Numbered from the stretch's first letter, positions 23,430 through 35,610 are shown. The stretch is DNA of 64,000 bases from Ligula intestinalis (GCA_036362985.1 JAYGXS010000008.1:13628036-13692035), one strand, 5' to 3'. Program-made: numbers and translations. The notes: generated by a model not told the origin, from the sequence alone.

Positions 23430-23860
23430 TTTGAAATCTTGTGGCAGTCCTGGAATCGGCGCCACTATCACTGTCTCGTGTAGCCTTCGCCCGCCAAGTT
23501 TGCATTCGCGCCGACTATCTCCATGCGAGACTGCCTACCTCTTGCTCTTTTTCGACGCACCAGCTATATCCGCCTCTCTGTCGGACGATGCCTCGCCTAG
23601 TCTATAATCTAGCGAGCTTGACACCACTATGCGCTTTTTTCCTGATCGAATGTAGGACATGTTTTGGCATTTTTTAAGTCATTCACACAGGCAAAGCACT
23701 AACATGAACCACTTGAGGACACTGCGTGCGACACGTCTACTGTTGAGCTCTTCTGTTAGTGCATTTCTTACAGTACACTGTCTTACCTGGTTGGTCTTGC
23801 GTCATTTCTGAGGGCAGGAACCTTCTGTAGTCGATCATCATTTTTTCGACAGTGGTGAGT
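23430..23860 (+). repeat. Dispersed repeat R5, copy 1
   Basis: Aligns over about 420 bases with 32315-32725. Shared landmarks include GGCGCCACTATCAC/GGTGCCACTATCAC, CGATGCCTCGCCT, GAGAACACTGCGTGC-like and TAGT.GATCATCA. Family unknown; no frame is conserved, so it looks non-coding or long dead. Confidence 0.7.
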
Positions 23861-25194
23861 CCCTGCGAATACGTTCTTTCACCCTCCTTCTCCCTTATTA
23901 CCACTTAATTAGCCGCTTGTTACATCCCCACCCCCTACTCTATCCCCCGGACTAATTTGCCTGCAACGTTGAACGTAATTTGCCTACAATTTCACCTTTT
24001 ACGCTTTTCCCCCCTCCCATATAAATGTAATGGCCTGATGAGAATTTATTGAAAGTAAACGTATGCTCGCTAATTACTCTTCAAATACGTTCTTCTTCAA
24101 GTCAACGATATATTCAGCTACTGATCATAAACAGTTTTCCAGCAGAAGTTCAGCGCATATTAGCATCTGTTTCTGACTGCGCTAGTGCCGCAAATCTTTA
24201 TCGATTGGCCAAAAAGCTGATGGAGACGTAGAGCGTTACCATGCCACCACTTGCCGAAGCACACACACCTCAAGTTGTTTATGTATCTCCACTTTCCGAT
24301 TTGGAGGTTGCGATCACACTGCTTAACAAACATGTAGCTAATTTTTAACAGCAAGCAAACTCTCCATCTGAAAATTCACCGATATCATGTTTCGTCTCTT
24401 GCCTCCTTCGACTGTATCCAGCAGTCACGCGTATACCAACAACCAATGATGACAACTATCAAGGTGGTACGGTACTATTAAGAGAAATAGTAACATATAA
24501 ATACACACACCTTAACAATGGATATTGCAAGTCACGAGCAAAGGGAGTCGGTCAAAGGGGCATGGAGCTGGTTTTATAGGATTCCAGGAGGAAGTTCCTG
24601 TGGGCTCCCATTGGTCTGAGTACACCAGCACCAATGGGGAGTGGACAGAGACAATACTGTTGCGGCAAGGGAGGGATTGCAAGCGTTCGAAGTCAGTGGC
24701 GGAGAAGGAGTGGCTTAAGGAGTGCTTCCCGTAGTAGCCGCGGTTGCTGGGTCAAACAAGAGGAGGAGGAACGGACAGCTGGCTCACCATCGCCGTATGC
24801 CGTCAGGGTGATCGCCATATGAAAGTGCAATGTGAAAATCAAAAGAAGGGGCCAAGACCGGGGGAGGGCAGTATTCAGTCATGTGCATTAGAGTGAGTCA
24901 TGGGCGGCCAGCATTCCAGAGGATGGAGGGCAGCCTTCGGAATCGTGAAAACAATCATTTTGTAGGTCGGACAAGAGTCTCATAGGAGAAGAGATGTGGA
25001 AAATTCCAAACATTTTCAGCCGGAAATAACACCGCCCACCAATTCTCCACGTACCATCCACGTTGGTTCTTTTAATTCACCTACACTCAGCTCATGCAAA
25101 GCACATAACTATTCACTAGTAAAAATAGTTTTATATCAGCTCGTGTCGCTAGCACCACGTCCACCACTTTCCTTTTACTAAAAATAATAATAAG
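23861..25194. other. No recognised gene
   Basis: Pyrimidine-rich at 23870-24020 and purine-rich at 24540-24960. I see no supported feature. Confidence 0.4.
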
Positions 25195-26858
25195 TTGTAT
25201 ATTTCAGGCCCAATGGGCCTCATCAATAAACCAAAATTCGATAACACGTAGTACTAGAAATAATTGGTTTAACAAACAGTATTCGTAGTCTATAGCTATA
25301 AGACGAGTATAACTGTTTAGAAACGAATTTGTTAGACTCGAAAAAAATGAGTATAGCAGTGTCATGCGGAAAGTAAAATTCAAGGGCACACACAAATAAG
25401 CCACATCGTTATCTAGATTCTGACTATGTATTCTGGTACCCACTGCCTCTGTTAGCAAGGGAAAAGGGCTTGGAAGCAAACTCAGTCGAAGCTGAGCGTG
25501 GGGCAGAACAATAGGTATTAACGAAACATTACTGGTATAGATGGGTTCCCGGCACTACACTCGGGTTCCCAAACTGGTGCGGCATAATAAAACATAGGGA
25601 ACCCACCAGTTTATGATCGTGATGGGCACCGCCGTATGAAATCCAAAAGTCCGTCAAATCTACAAGACCATCGTTGGGGATGTCTAAGATGTGACCAAAT
25701 ATAAGACCCTGATGATGTTTAATGACCAGCGAAACGATAGCCATCAAGATTGCTTCCTGATTTTCGGGGGACACGAGTCAGTGGAAGGTAGTTTCAAGAA
25801 GGGATGCTAAATTCTCGATGGTCCTTTCTCGGGATCGTGGAGAAAGCTACCCGGAAAAGATGAGAAAAACAAAAGGTTAATAGATTCAGTGTTAAGATAA
25901 ATGTGCAGTCTTCGCTTGAATGCACATAGATTAGTCAACGCCCGAATATCAATCGGCAAATTATTTTAAAGATAGCTATACCTAGAAGCAAAAAATAGAG
26001 ATCGCTTAGAAGTGGAAGAAGCAGGAGGAGGTATAATCAACGTTGAATTTCTTAGGTTGTAAGGGCGAGCAACGGGAGTAAGGGCAGACATCTTGGGGAG
26101 ATTTGAACTATAATTAAGGCGAAACAGGAGACAAAACCCTGCTTTTAGTCTCCTGACCCAAAGAAATTTCAGTTTCGTTATCTCACATCTACCTGAGTAG
26201 GAAGTATCTGAAAATGCCGGATAGAGGACCCTTTTAGTGAATCTTCTTTGAACACTTTCAATTTTTTAACGGCTAGATTCGTTTATTAGACCAAAGAATA
26301 GAAACAGTATTCGAGAATAGGAAGCACATACATACGATAAAGTCTAAGCTTCATTTCGGGAAGGTAGAAATTATAAGAGATGAAGCCGCATATCTGAGCA
26401 GCTTTTGCTGTAATTCTATCAAAGTGAGGTGAAAGATCTAATTTATTGGTGTAACTTAAACCTAAGTCCTTAATGTTAGAACATTAAGTCATGGGGCAAT
26501 CTTGAAAAATGATAGGCTGTGGCAGCCTTTTAGGCCAAAAACACATGAACTGGCACTTAGATGGCGAGAACTCCATTTGCCACGTAGAGCTCCACGCAGA
26601 TAGAGCGTCCAAATCCGAATGAATGCGTTCTAAGCATCGCTCAGCCGTAGAATTAGAGAAGGAGTATACGCATTTCAAGTCGTCCGCGTATATATACGAT
26701 TGAGAGTGTTATACTATTGTTGAAATATCATTTAAATAAAGCAAGAAAAACAGGGGGCCCAGAAGGGTACCTTGAAGGACACCGCTTAAAAAGCGGTGGG
26801 GTAGAGTATGAGGACCCCACTAATGTCTGTTGTTTTCGATTAGAAAGATATGATCTAA
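25195..26858 (-). mobile_element. LINE-A 3' half: catalytic RT to 3' end
   Basis: This continues the LINE that is interrupted at 26859. On the minus strand: RSYLSNRKQQTLV near 26855-26815, GVLQGTLLGPLFFLLYLND near 26780, IYADDLKCVYSF with catalytic YADD at 26690-26679, and MEFSPSKCQFMCF near 26560. DLGLSYTNKLDLSPHF follows near 26460 and YVLPILEYCFY near 26320. The 3' end is placed near 25195, after a GATGAGGCCCATTGGGCCTG-like tail. Frameshifts and stops are present. Clade assignment (CR1/Jockey superfamily) rests on motif order. Confidence 0.82.
26846..26858 (+). repeat. Target-site duplication, left copy (13 bp)
   Basis: AGATATGATCTAA, identical to 28623-28635. In the host LINE this encodes the RSYL part of the reverse transcriptase and would be present once if the insertion were removed. 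Confidence 0.85.
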
Positions 26859-26924
26859 ATGGTCGAGAATATGCGAGGCCCAGGTAACTGGATAGAAGAA
26901 GTTAAGTAGTTCTCTGACCCCAGG

Positions 26925-26972
26925 AGTGTATTTATCCGACGTTTCGAACTCTCCCGCGAGCTCATTGTCAAG
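26925..26972 (-). ncRNA. Hammerhead-like motif, P2 left arm
   Basis: Minus strand: stem I TCC/GGA, a degenerate box TTGACAA, stem II GAGCTC-GCGGGA-GAGTTC (six pairs including one G-U), then GAAACGTC. Predicted cleavage is between 26938 and 26937. The first C of the CUGANGA box is T, so activity is doubtful. Confidence 0.45.
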
Positions 26973-28582
26973 GAATGAAAAGACGTTCAGCTCACAGTGT
27001 AATTAAGTCAGTTCCGCTGAGATTGACCTCTGCCCTCGATCTGCTCGCGCAACGCGAGGTAGGCCTCAGGAAGCTCGACATGCCTGTTAATTGAGCCCGC
27101 GCGTGAATGCCAGGCTTCCTGCAGCAGGCGTGAAGTTCGGTCGTCTGACCGACCCAGTATTCGCACGTTTTCGAAGTCGAAGCTGTGCCCTGGCTTGGAT
27201 GCGTGGGCGGCCACCAGGGAATTCTTGTCGTTCCGTTGCACGGCGAGGTCATACTGGTGCATCCTCGTGGGGACCCATTTGCTGGTTTCACCAACATACT
27301 TGGCTTGACTACAAAGGCAGTCAATACGGTAAATGACACCGGACTTTTCATTAACGGGTACTGGGTCCTTGGGCCGCATAAGTTGCCTGCGGATTGTTGC
27401 TTCCGGTCTGTGAGCAACGCCAATCCCAAATTCGCTCACCAGTCGAGCGAATTCTTCAGAAACACCAGCAATATACGGTATTGCTCGCCAGCGTGTTGGT
27501 TCTGGTTGTCCTGTTGGTTTTCTTCGTTTGGCTCATCGCCTGCATTTTTCGACGAAGGCACCAGGATAGCCATTAATTTGGATGAGTTTCTTGAGATACT
27601 GGACCTCAGCCTTCTTGACGGCTGGTTCGCTGCAGTGAGTTCCTACACGACGATAGAGCGTTCGCACGCAGCTACGCTTGTGCGAGACGGGATTCTCAAC
27701 AAGGAGGACTACGTCAACAAAGTCGAGACCCTTTTAGGCGATAGGACTGCCTACGTACCTCGGGAAGGTTATGCGATGAAGACGCTAAAAAACAGCATCA
27801 ACAAGGATCTGAAGAGCCTTCGGAAGTCAAAAACCATAACAGAGTTTGACTGGCAAAAGATAAAACCGAAGGATGCCGCGCTCCCAAGATTCTATGGCCT
27901 TCCCAAGGTTCACAAACCAGGAATACCCCTACGACCGATCGTTTCCCTCAGAGGCACCCCAACATTTGGTCTAGCCAAGTGGTTGTTTCAATGTCTCAAA
28001 TTTCTAACCTAGGGCTCTGCAACGACCATCAACTCAGCTGAACAATTCATCCAAAAGCTACAGGGTATCCAACCAACATCTGAGGAAGTAATGGTATCCT
28101 TCGATGTGACCTCACTTTTCACCTCAATACCGCAACATCTTGCGGTTGAGACCATCCAACAATCCGCAGGCAACTTATGCGGCCCAAGGACCAAGTACCT
28201 GTTAATGAAAAGTCCGGTGTCATTTACCGTATTGACTGCCTTTGTGGTCAAGCCAATTATGTTGGTGAAACCGGCAAATGGGTCCTCACGAGGATGCACC
28301 AGTATGACCTCGCCGTGCAACAGAACGACAAGAATTCCCTGGTGGCCGCCCACGCATCCAAGCCAGGGCACAGCTTCGACTTCGAAAACGTGCGAATACT
28401 GGGTCGGTCAGACGACCGAACTTCACGCCTGCTGCAGGAAGCCTGGCACTCACGCGCCGGCTCAATTAACAGGCATGTCGAGCTTCCTGAGGCCTACCTC
28501 GCGTTGCGCGAGCAGATCGAGGGCAGAGGTCAATCTCAGCGGAACTGACTTAATTACACTGTGAGCTGAACGTCTTTTCATT

Positions 28583-28622
28583 CCTTGATAAAGAGCTCGT
28601 GGGAGAGTTCGAAACGTCGGAC
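28583..28622 (+). ncRNA. Hammerhead-like motif, P2 right arm
   Basis: Inverted partner of the left-arm motif. Stem I TCC/GGA, box TTGATAA, stem II GAGCTC-GTGGGA-GAGTTC (28593-28610), GAAACGTC (28611-28618). Predicted cleavage after 28618 lies four bases before the element's right edge (28622). The self-complementary ACGT could form helix III between two molecules. Confidence 0.5.
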
Positions 28623-28635
28623 AGATATGATCTAA
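28623..28635 (+). repeat. Target-site duplication, right copy (13 bp)
   Basis: AGATATGATCTAA, identical to 26846-26858, marking the right end of the P2 insertion. Confidence 0.85.
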
Positions 28636-31480
28636 TAAAGTCAATAACGGGACTACAAAATCCTATAGCCTCTAGTTTGGCTAGTAGTCTCCTATGAGGT
28701 TCTTTATCAAATGCCTTACTAAGATCAATATAGATGACCACCACAGATAAATGATCGTTACGAAGAGAAGTTAGGAGATTAAGGAAAGACATATGACATG
28801 TTTCACAAGATCGATCCGGTAAAAAAAACATGCTGAGATATATTTAATATTTGATTGCATATGCAAAAATCTGTCATTTTATTGGCGATTAATTTTTCAA
28901 ACAGTTTAGCTAAAGAAGGTGTTTAATGAACACTGCGATAATTTTTAATGTGAAATCTGGAACCAGATTTAAAAACTGTAATTACAATAGAAGTTTTCTA
29001 AGAATCAGGAAAAAACCGTTTTCGAGAAATAATGTAAATAATTTGCTCAGTAAACGAGGAAAATCTCTTAATTGTTTAATAAATGAGTTTGGAATGCCAT
29101 CCGTCCCGACTGAATGTGAATTGTTGAGACGAGCTATTTCTTTATGAATACTTGTAGGTGAGAAATCAATTGAAGTGAGATTTGCATCACACATCAGAGG
29201 TATTTCGGGTGTTGGAATAGTCTCAATTGTAAAGAACTTGGCGAAGAAGGAATTAAACATTTCTGCTTTGGCCAAATCCTCTGTAACGAAATGATTACTA
29301 CTATCGAGTAAAGGCGGAATGACTTTCTGAAGCTTAGCGGATGACCGAAAACGGAAGACTTGAGCAACGGATTTGGAAGAGTTAGCATCATTTAGTGCCA
29401 GGGACTCTCTACGCCTATCGCATGCAAGCCTTATTTTTTGCGCTTATTCAAATATTTGCGCTATCCTTAAGTGCACCGACAAAGAACTGTTAGACAGATC
29501 CTTAAGTTGTTTCCGTATTTTTTTTGGAGAAAATGTGTAACGGTAGAGGAAGCTAAATTTGATTTAATAGGCTTAAGTGGGATAAAAGTCTGAATTTTTT
29601 TGTAAGGTTTTGTAAAAGTTCATTGAAAAAGATTGGATCATTAGTTGAAAAAATATTATGCCAATCTAGAGTACTTACGAAGTCATTTATGAGTTCAAGG
29701 TTTGCGTTAGCAAAATCGAGGTTATTGTATTTTACCTCAGAATTTTTAGAAATAGAGGCTGGAAAACAACACTGTATTAATGCGTGGTCACTTGTGAAGA
29801 GATCACGATGAACATTCATGAAAAGAGGGTGGACGTCATTTGTAAAAATTAAATCTAATATGCTCTCATTGCTAGTCACTGAACTGACCAGTTGTGACAT
29901 GTTTGCAAAGTTAATAGTTTGTACCAATTTTTGAAATTTTGGCGGACAAGAATTTGCCTCCCAGTCAACGTCTGGCAGATTAAAATCACCTATGATTATT
30001 TTGACATCAACTTCAGCTTCTGTAACTTTTGCAAACAGTTCCCAGAGCGAACGTTCATTACCAGAATAACATTGGGGATTATAGACACAGCCAATTACAG
30101 CTTTTTTTGCTGTGTTGGAGGGTGACTGAAATAAAGCAAACATCTCCCGAAAACGATGAAATGCTCAGATGAAACGGGAAATGTACAAAAGATGATTTGA
30201 TCTAAAGAAGGCAACGACTGCCACGTTTTTCAATGCGGTCTTGTCGGTGCAAACTAAAATTATCTATAGCGAGCGTTGAGTCAGAGATAAGAGAGTGAGC
30301 CCAAGATTCAGTGATACAAATAACATCTGGATCAAGTTCAAAAGCTACTGTTCTGAGCTCTGTCATTTTATTTACAACTGATCTCACATTCAGAGAAACT
30401 ATACTGAGCGTATCCTTGAGATGCAGGTTACGCTCATCTGTATTTATAAAAAAGGAAAACTTTGTGGCGGAAAGTGAACCGGTATGGGAGAAACAAAAGG
30501 TGGAAAGCAAGATTGCTGTGGTCTACAATTTGTTGAAATATAATTGTTAAATATATTAGGATTATCGTATGGCGGCAGATTTGCTTGAAAATTGAGGAAA
30601 GGGTGCCCGTTTTGTGGAGTAAGAAAAGTAGGAGGCGGTCGTAAAAAAGGATTATGATAAGAGTTAGCATAATTATTCGGAAAACGCACGTTTGAAAATG
30701 ACCTAAATGGGTATGGAAGACTATGATCATAATAAGTAGTTTTGATTATGTTTTGATTTTGGGAAATTCGCGGGTTTGGAAAATAACTAACGCGAGTATT
30801 TACATCTGCTATAGATGCTGAAGTGTCAGCATAATTTGTCGGAGGACAGGCATTCGAAAATGGCATTGAAGGATGCGAGAAGCTATTCATAGTATTATTA
30901 GAGTGAATTAATCGTGGATTCTGTACCATTTTGGGGATTGGAAAAGTAAAAACATGAGTGTTCACATCTGGTGTAGATGCTGAAATGTTAGAATTGGTCC
31001 CATAATTAGGTAAATTACTGATTTTTGCAATTGGCTTCGATTTACGGGGGGCACGTTTAGGTCTATTAGGTTTAGCCTCTTTAGCAGGCGAGGTTCGCTC
31101 GGAAGGCGGCGGAATTTCACTCGAGCCAGGAGTAAGGACTGCGAGTAAGGTTTCGGGTGAACTTAACGTTGTCGCTGATCCGGAGGGACGTGAACTTGCG
31201 TCGACCTCAGATACCACATTTGGAATAGTAGGGGTAGGAGTGGGCCTAGTTTTTGCAGATGCAGGCGAAATCCTACGTTCCATGGGGGTTTTATCCCTAC
31301 ATATAAAAAGCTTATGTTTTTCAGGTATTGAGCTGAACGCTCATGCTGAGAAAAGAGGTTGTCAACTTCTATCGCCAAAAAAAGTTTTACCAAAATCGGC
31401 GGATTTTTGCTTCGAGAGTACAATCTTTTAGCTTCTGCGACCTTAAAGTTAAAGCCACACAATGCGACAAGCGAACGCGC
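28623..31480 (-). mobile_element. LINE-A 5' half: ORF1, endonuclease, N-terminal RT
   Basis: Transcription runs right to left. ORF1 (about 31462-30444, with one frameshift) starts MCGFNFKVAEAKRLYSRSK and turns Pro/Asn/Ser-rich, resembling an RNA-binding but divergent ORF1. The endonuclease follows: SIVSLNVRSVVNKM and VICITESWAH near 30400-30290, then a frame (30143-29553) with IIIGDFNLPDVDW and LFTSDHALIQC, the apurinic-type endonuclease boxes. The reverse transcriptase begins with NNSHSVGTDGIPNSFIKQL near 29110 and VVIYIDLSKAFDKEPHRRLL near 28740. It stops at RSYLS where P2 is inserted. The element is nearly full length, with stops between frames. Flank 28623-28635 is the second target-site copy. 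Confidence 0.87.
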
Positions 31481-31584
31481 TTTACAATCACTTATAATTG
31501 ACTATCACAACACAGAGAGTGCGTTTCACAAGGACTGATGAGGTCACAGCCAGTCCATCTCAGGATCGGGCTTCGTTCGCGGTC

Positions 31585-31710
31585 AGACATTAACGCTTGT
31601 CATCAGCCAGCGAAACAACTGCCACCCGAGACAAAAACTCGGGTTCCTGTACACAATAAACTCTCATTCGGGCTGCTTCCATTTAAGTCCTTTCTGTTGT
31701 TTACTTCCTG
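31585..31710 (+). repeat. Dispersed repeat R2, copy 3
   Basis: Carries CTCGGGTTCCTGTACACAAT and AAACTCTCATTC, matching 905-1075 and more weakly 4190-4335. Confidence 0.5.
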
Positions 31711-32314
31711 GGGGATTACAAACGACGTTATTCGATGATGACACCACAACCTGCCGCCGTTACAACACCACAAGTTTCCTTCACAATCATTGGCAGTTTA
31801 CACGCACACTGTCTCCGGTTCCATCCAGGCTCCTATCTCAGTGTCTTATCTCTAAGAAGGCTTTGCGAAATGCTCTTTCACTATTCTACGATGTGCTATA
31901 GTTCGCCAACCAGAGGAACCCCCTACGACGGTCCGTTCTGGGTTGGCCCTCAATGTGTGAAGACTTTCCTCATCCTTCGCGGAACACGTGAGGAGTTCAT
32001 GAGCGTGGAGTGCTACAAATCTGCAGACCCAGACACTCCGCTTGACGAGCCCAGTGGTCCCCCTTTCCCTCTACCCCGACCCTTTATTCCTCCATCCAGT
32101 TTGCCACGTCATCTACCATCTACACTACCAGCGATGGTTACTTCTTCCACATGAACCTCCACCATTCCTTCCAAATCCAGTCTTGCCCCGCACCGCCCAC
32201 TTACATTACCCGAAGTGCACGCCACCTCCTCTTCCCCGATCGGCAAGTTGCACCCGATTTTTAGACCTTTCCGTGTCGTTTTCCATCGTCTGCCTTCGGT
32301 CTAGTCAAGATTAC
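31711..32314. other. No recognised gene; pyrimidine-rich
   Basis: A 139-codon frame (31735-32154) overlaps others in the same C/T-rich DNA and resembles no family. It lies directly before R5 and may belong to the same element. Confidence 0.4.
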
Positions 32315-32725
32315 TGTGGTGGTCCTTGTATTGGTGCCACTATCACCGAATTATTGTACCTTCACCCGCCAATTTTGCAGTCGCACCAACTATCTACATG
32401 CGTGATTGCCCTCCTCTCGTTCCTTGTCGAGCCACCAGCATTGTCAGCCTTCCGGTCAGGCGATGCCTCGCCTGGCTTTTGGCCTAGCATGCTTGACGCC
32501 ACAATGCACCTTTTCCTATATGGCTGCAGGACACGTCTCGGTATATTTCAAGCCGCGCGTATGGGCACAGGACACACAGCAAAGGCTTGAGAACACTGCG
32601 TGCAAAAGCTTTACCTTTGGTCCCAATTGGTACCTCCTTTCTTACGGTACACTTTCCTGCCTAATTGGTTCTGCTTGATTTCAGACTGGGGAACCTTATG
32701 TAGTTGATCATCACTATTTTCGACC
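32315..32725 (+). repeat. Dispersed repeat R5, copy 2
   Basis: Partner of 23430-23860. The two are in the same orientation and about 8.9 kb apart, with LINE-A and P2 between them. Confidence 0.7.
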
Positions 32726-33289
32726 AAATCGGGACCATAACCAGACGATTTTGGGCCGGGACTTATAATCGGTCTATTGGATGAATAGGCTGACAGAAAA
32801 ACCACTACATTTATGAGCGAAATTGTGGAGACTCAAAGCTGCAGTTACCTAAGCAAAGCCATCAGCCAAGTACCCGTTACTGATGGGTAAGATCCATCAG
32901 CAAAATGCCAGACATTGGATGCAGTTCATATAGGTGGGCGTTCCACCAAAGTGGAGGAAAATTTTATATTCCCTGGAGCACGAAATTACGGTCCACCCGA
33001 CGGATCGCAAAAGTAGATGATTAATGGACTTTCAGAATCCGAAGACAAGACTTTCACAGCTCGAGAGTTGGCAGACCATAAGCTCTTCCAAGATCTCCTC
33101 AACAAGCTCCTGCGGCCCACCGAGAAGGTCGATGTGTGACAGCACTTAAGACTTCAAAGGCGCCCAAATAACATATCAGAAAGAATACGTCCTCATCAAT
33201 AAAAATAGTATAAGAAAGTCAGGAACAAGGCTTATTAGCCTGAGTAAAGATATCGTCGGGAACGAAACAACAATCCAGGCTATTCATAA
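32726..33289. other. No recognised feature
   Basis: Nothing I can support. Confidence 0.4.
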
Positions 33290-35165
33290 TACGGAAGGTA
33301 AGTATGAGGACCCCCGGAGTTGCCTGTAGGAAAGAGGAAATAGATCGAGGCTTGACATTCTGCTTTCATAGGGTAGTGTTCCGACACCTTGAACATTTTT
33401 TCGTTCGCCTCTAGACCTTCTCTAAGACGGTAAATTCGATGACAGCCTAAGGTTTCCATGCCTGGATACCAAATTCCAGGTGTGGCCAAAAGATGCTTCA
33501 AATATTTTGGAAAGGCTGTCTTTTTCAAGGCCTTAAAAGGCTCGTTTGATCAGATGTTATATAGATCTGGCAGACTTCGCCACCTTCGTACAATTCAGCG
33601 TTGGTTTGAGTGAAGAACTAATCAACACACGCAAGTCCTTCTGAATCTCACCTTGTTGCAGAGGTTCACCGTTTACGGAATAGACCTTCGGACTGGATGC
33701 TCCACAAATACCGATTTGAAGAAAATTGCATTTACTAACATTGAAAGGCATAAGCCACTGCTTTGACCAGTCTTCCCATCTGTTCAAGTTAGCTTGCAGA
33801 TGGTTACCATCTGAGGTATTTTGGACAATTTTTCATTATATTATGTCGTCTGCGAACAAGGTGATATCGCAGTCTAGGCCACTGACACTGTCGTTGATGA
33901 AACCAAGAAATAATGTGGTACCTAAAACTGAGCCATGCGGGACGCCACTCACCAAAGGTACCCCGAAGGATTGCTGGCGACTGACTTGTACTCTTTGGGA
34001 CCGTCCTTCCAAGAAGTTTTAGATCCATAGGAAGAGGGCCCGCGAATGTCTGCGCTGCACAGATTATGCAAGAGGCGTTGGTGAGGGATGGCATCGAAAG
34101 CCCTTTTGAAGTCAATGCAGATAACGTGGACCATTTTGCCTCCATCACCTGATTTGGTCCAACTGCCGAGTGAGCAGAGCAGATTCGTTAGAAAGCCGTG
34201 TTGGGCATTAAAAAGGGGGGTCGATACTGCTCGAGGAACTGTATAAACGCCATCTTAATATTTTTTTCTTGGTTTTGCAACAAATGGAGGTAAGCCTCAC
34301 CAGCCTATAATTATTTGCGGACACTCAGCTTTCACTCTTGAAAGGCTTAGTGATGGTTGCTGTTTTCCAGTGAGAGGGTAGGCACCCAGTAACAAATTAC
34401 GAGTGGAAGATTAAGGCTACCGGCTTGATCATTTCAGAAGCTAGCTTTTCCAATAACTTGGTCCCTTGCATCGGGGCCTGGGAGGTTGATTATTTCAAAT
34501 TTAGAAGCTCAGTACTAATTATATCTTCATTGAAGAGGACTGTATCAATAAATGAAATCAAATCGTCTTAATAAGTGTAGGATAAAAAATGGGTTCAGTC
34601 GCCGCAATGGACAAGAAGAACTGAGAGAGATGGTCAGCATTATCCTTGTCTCCTGATATTTCTGCACCTTCGACAGTTCGCAATGGGGGGAAAGGACGTT
34701 TGTTCCACGTGCTCTGCCTTATATAACTGTAGAGGACTTTGGAATTAATAATGACTCAGTTTTACAGATCCTGTTTGAACATCTGTCGACCTCTTGAAAT
34801 GAAACGTTTGAACCGCTTTCTCTGCATCTTCTAACTATTGAGAGAGTCAGGGATCCAAGCGATAAGGGACCATTTGCACAGTTTTCTGTTCTTGCTAACA
34901 TCATTTTTTGGGATGGAGTCAACCAGTGAGGTCTGTTCGTTAGTTTTTCTCTGTGTAATTGGCCAGGGGCTAGAGATAAGGTTGTGGACTATCTCGTTGA
35001 ATTGTTTCCAAGCCTCTTCAACATTGTCGGAGTGTGTGGATGCCCAGTCGATTAAACAGAGATCATGCTACATCTGCTCAAAATCGCCACGCAACATGTG
35101 TAGTCGGAGGTCTTGTGTCTTTAACCGAAGCGACAGTTCATCAGTAGTTTTTGGCGTTTAATGCA
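33290..35165 (-). mobile_element. CR1-like LINE remnant, second copy
   Basis: Same family as the CR1 at 18769. Minus-strand pieces: a decayed pre-RT linker with RWLTPSQKMMLARTENC-like text near 34920, KMAFIQFLEQ near 34240 (compare RELMRFLEQ), and VHVICIDFKRAFDAIPHQRLL near 34130-34070. VYSVNGEPLQQGEIQKDLRV follows near 33690-33630, then SSLKPTLNCTKVAKSARSI near 33610. Many frameshifts and stops; the catalytic box is lost. It is much older than the 18.8-kb copy. Confidence 0.8.
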
Positions 35166-35239
35166 TATGTTGATACATGTGGGTGGAAACCTCGCACGGG
35201 ATGGATTTTAAAATCGACGCTTAATTACCATGGGAACTG

Positions 35240-35610
35240 ACCTTGACTCGAACCAGACATCCACACTCGCTGCAACAACCTACGAGATTAGTCAAATACG
35301 CTATTTGTGGCCCATGTCTGCCACATAAGCTTTACTATTATTACTTTTGATCCAAGTTCGACCTTCAAAAGTCCAATATTACAGATCACTATGTCTGAAT
35401 GGATCCAATTCGCAACATCATCGAGAATGATTTGATGAAAATTACAAACAAAGAGTATGTCAACATCATAAAGTGAAGAAAGTGGGGTTTGAAAAGGCTT
35501 TCGTGGGGAATTTGATCCCTTTTATACGGAATGATATACCGAATTCTAAATGCCTCAAACCGACCGGATTAGGGATATACATTGACAGTCTTCATTTGCG
35601 AGAGGAATAA
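35240..35610 (+). repeat. Dispersed repeat R6, copy 1 (RTE-like 3' end)
   Basis: Aligns over about 350 bases with 38285-38640. Shared phrases: GGCCCATGTCTGC, TGGTCCAATTCGC/TGGATCCAATTCGC, GGCTTTCGTGGGGAA and TGATATACCGAATTCT. In the other copy the middle reads ATCATTGCCGTAGCAAGTAC, like the ends of RTE copies here, so an RTE-related 3' region is likely. Confidence 0.6.

Larger units (their letters stand above)
26859..28622 (+). mobile_element. Penelope-like element P2, inverted-arm copy inside LINE-A
   Basis: A 1764-bp insertion between perfect 13-bp duplications. The right unit reads on plus. Reverse transcriptase parts are PRFYGLPKVHKPGIPLRPIV near 27890-27945, GTPTFGLAKWL near 27955, and MVSFDVTSLFTSIPQ (motif A) near 28091-28135. 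The enzyme then breaks off at about 28157 and joins a GIY-YIG endonuclease (28177-28548) with GVIYRIDCLC, ANYVGETGKW, SLVAAHASKPGHSFDF and LQEAWHSRAGSINRH. The left unit (27560-26935) is an inverted copy of linker and endonuclease. The arms (26935-27399 and 28157-28621) are near-identical. RT motifs after A are deleted, so it is inactive, but both endonuclease frames are open, suggesting youth. Both outer ends carry hammerhead-like motifs. Confidence 0.93.

Noticed and set aside
27008..28548. GIY-YIG endonucleases as host nucleases or intron homing enzymes
   Set aside because: They are joined to Penelope-type RT, repeated in inverted copies and flanked by a target-site duplication, so they belong to PLEs.
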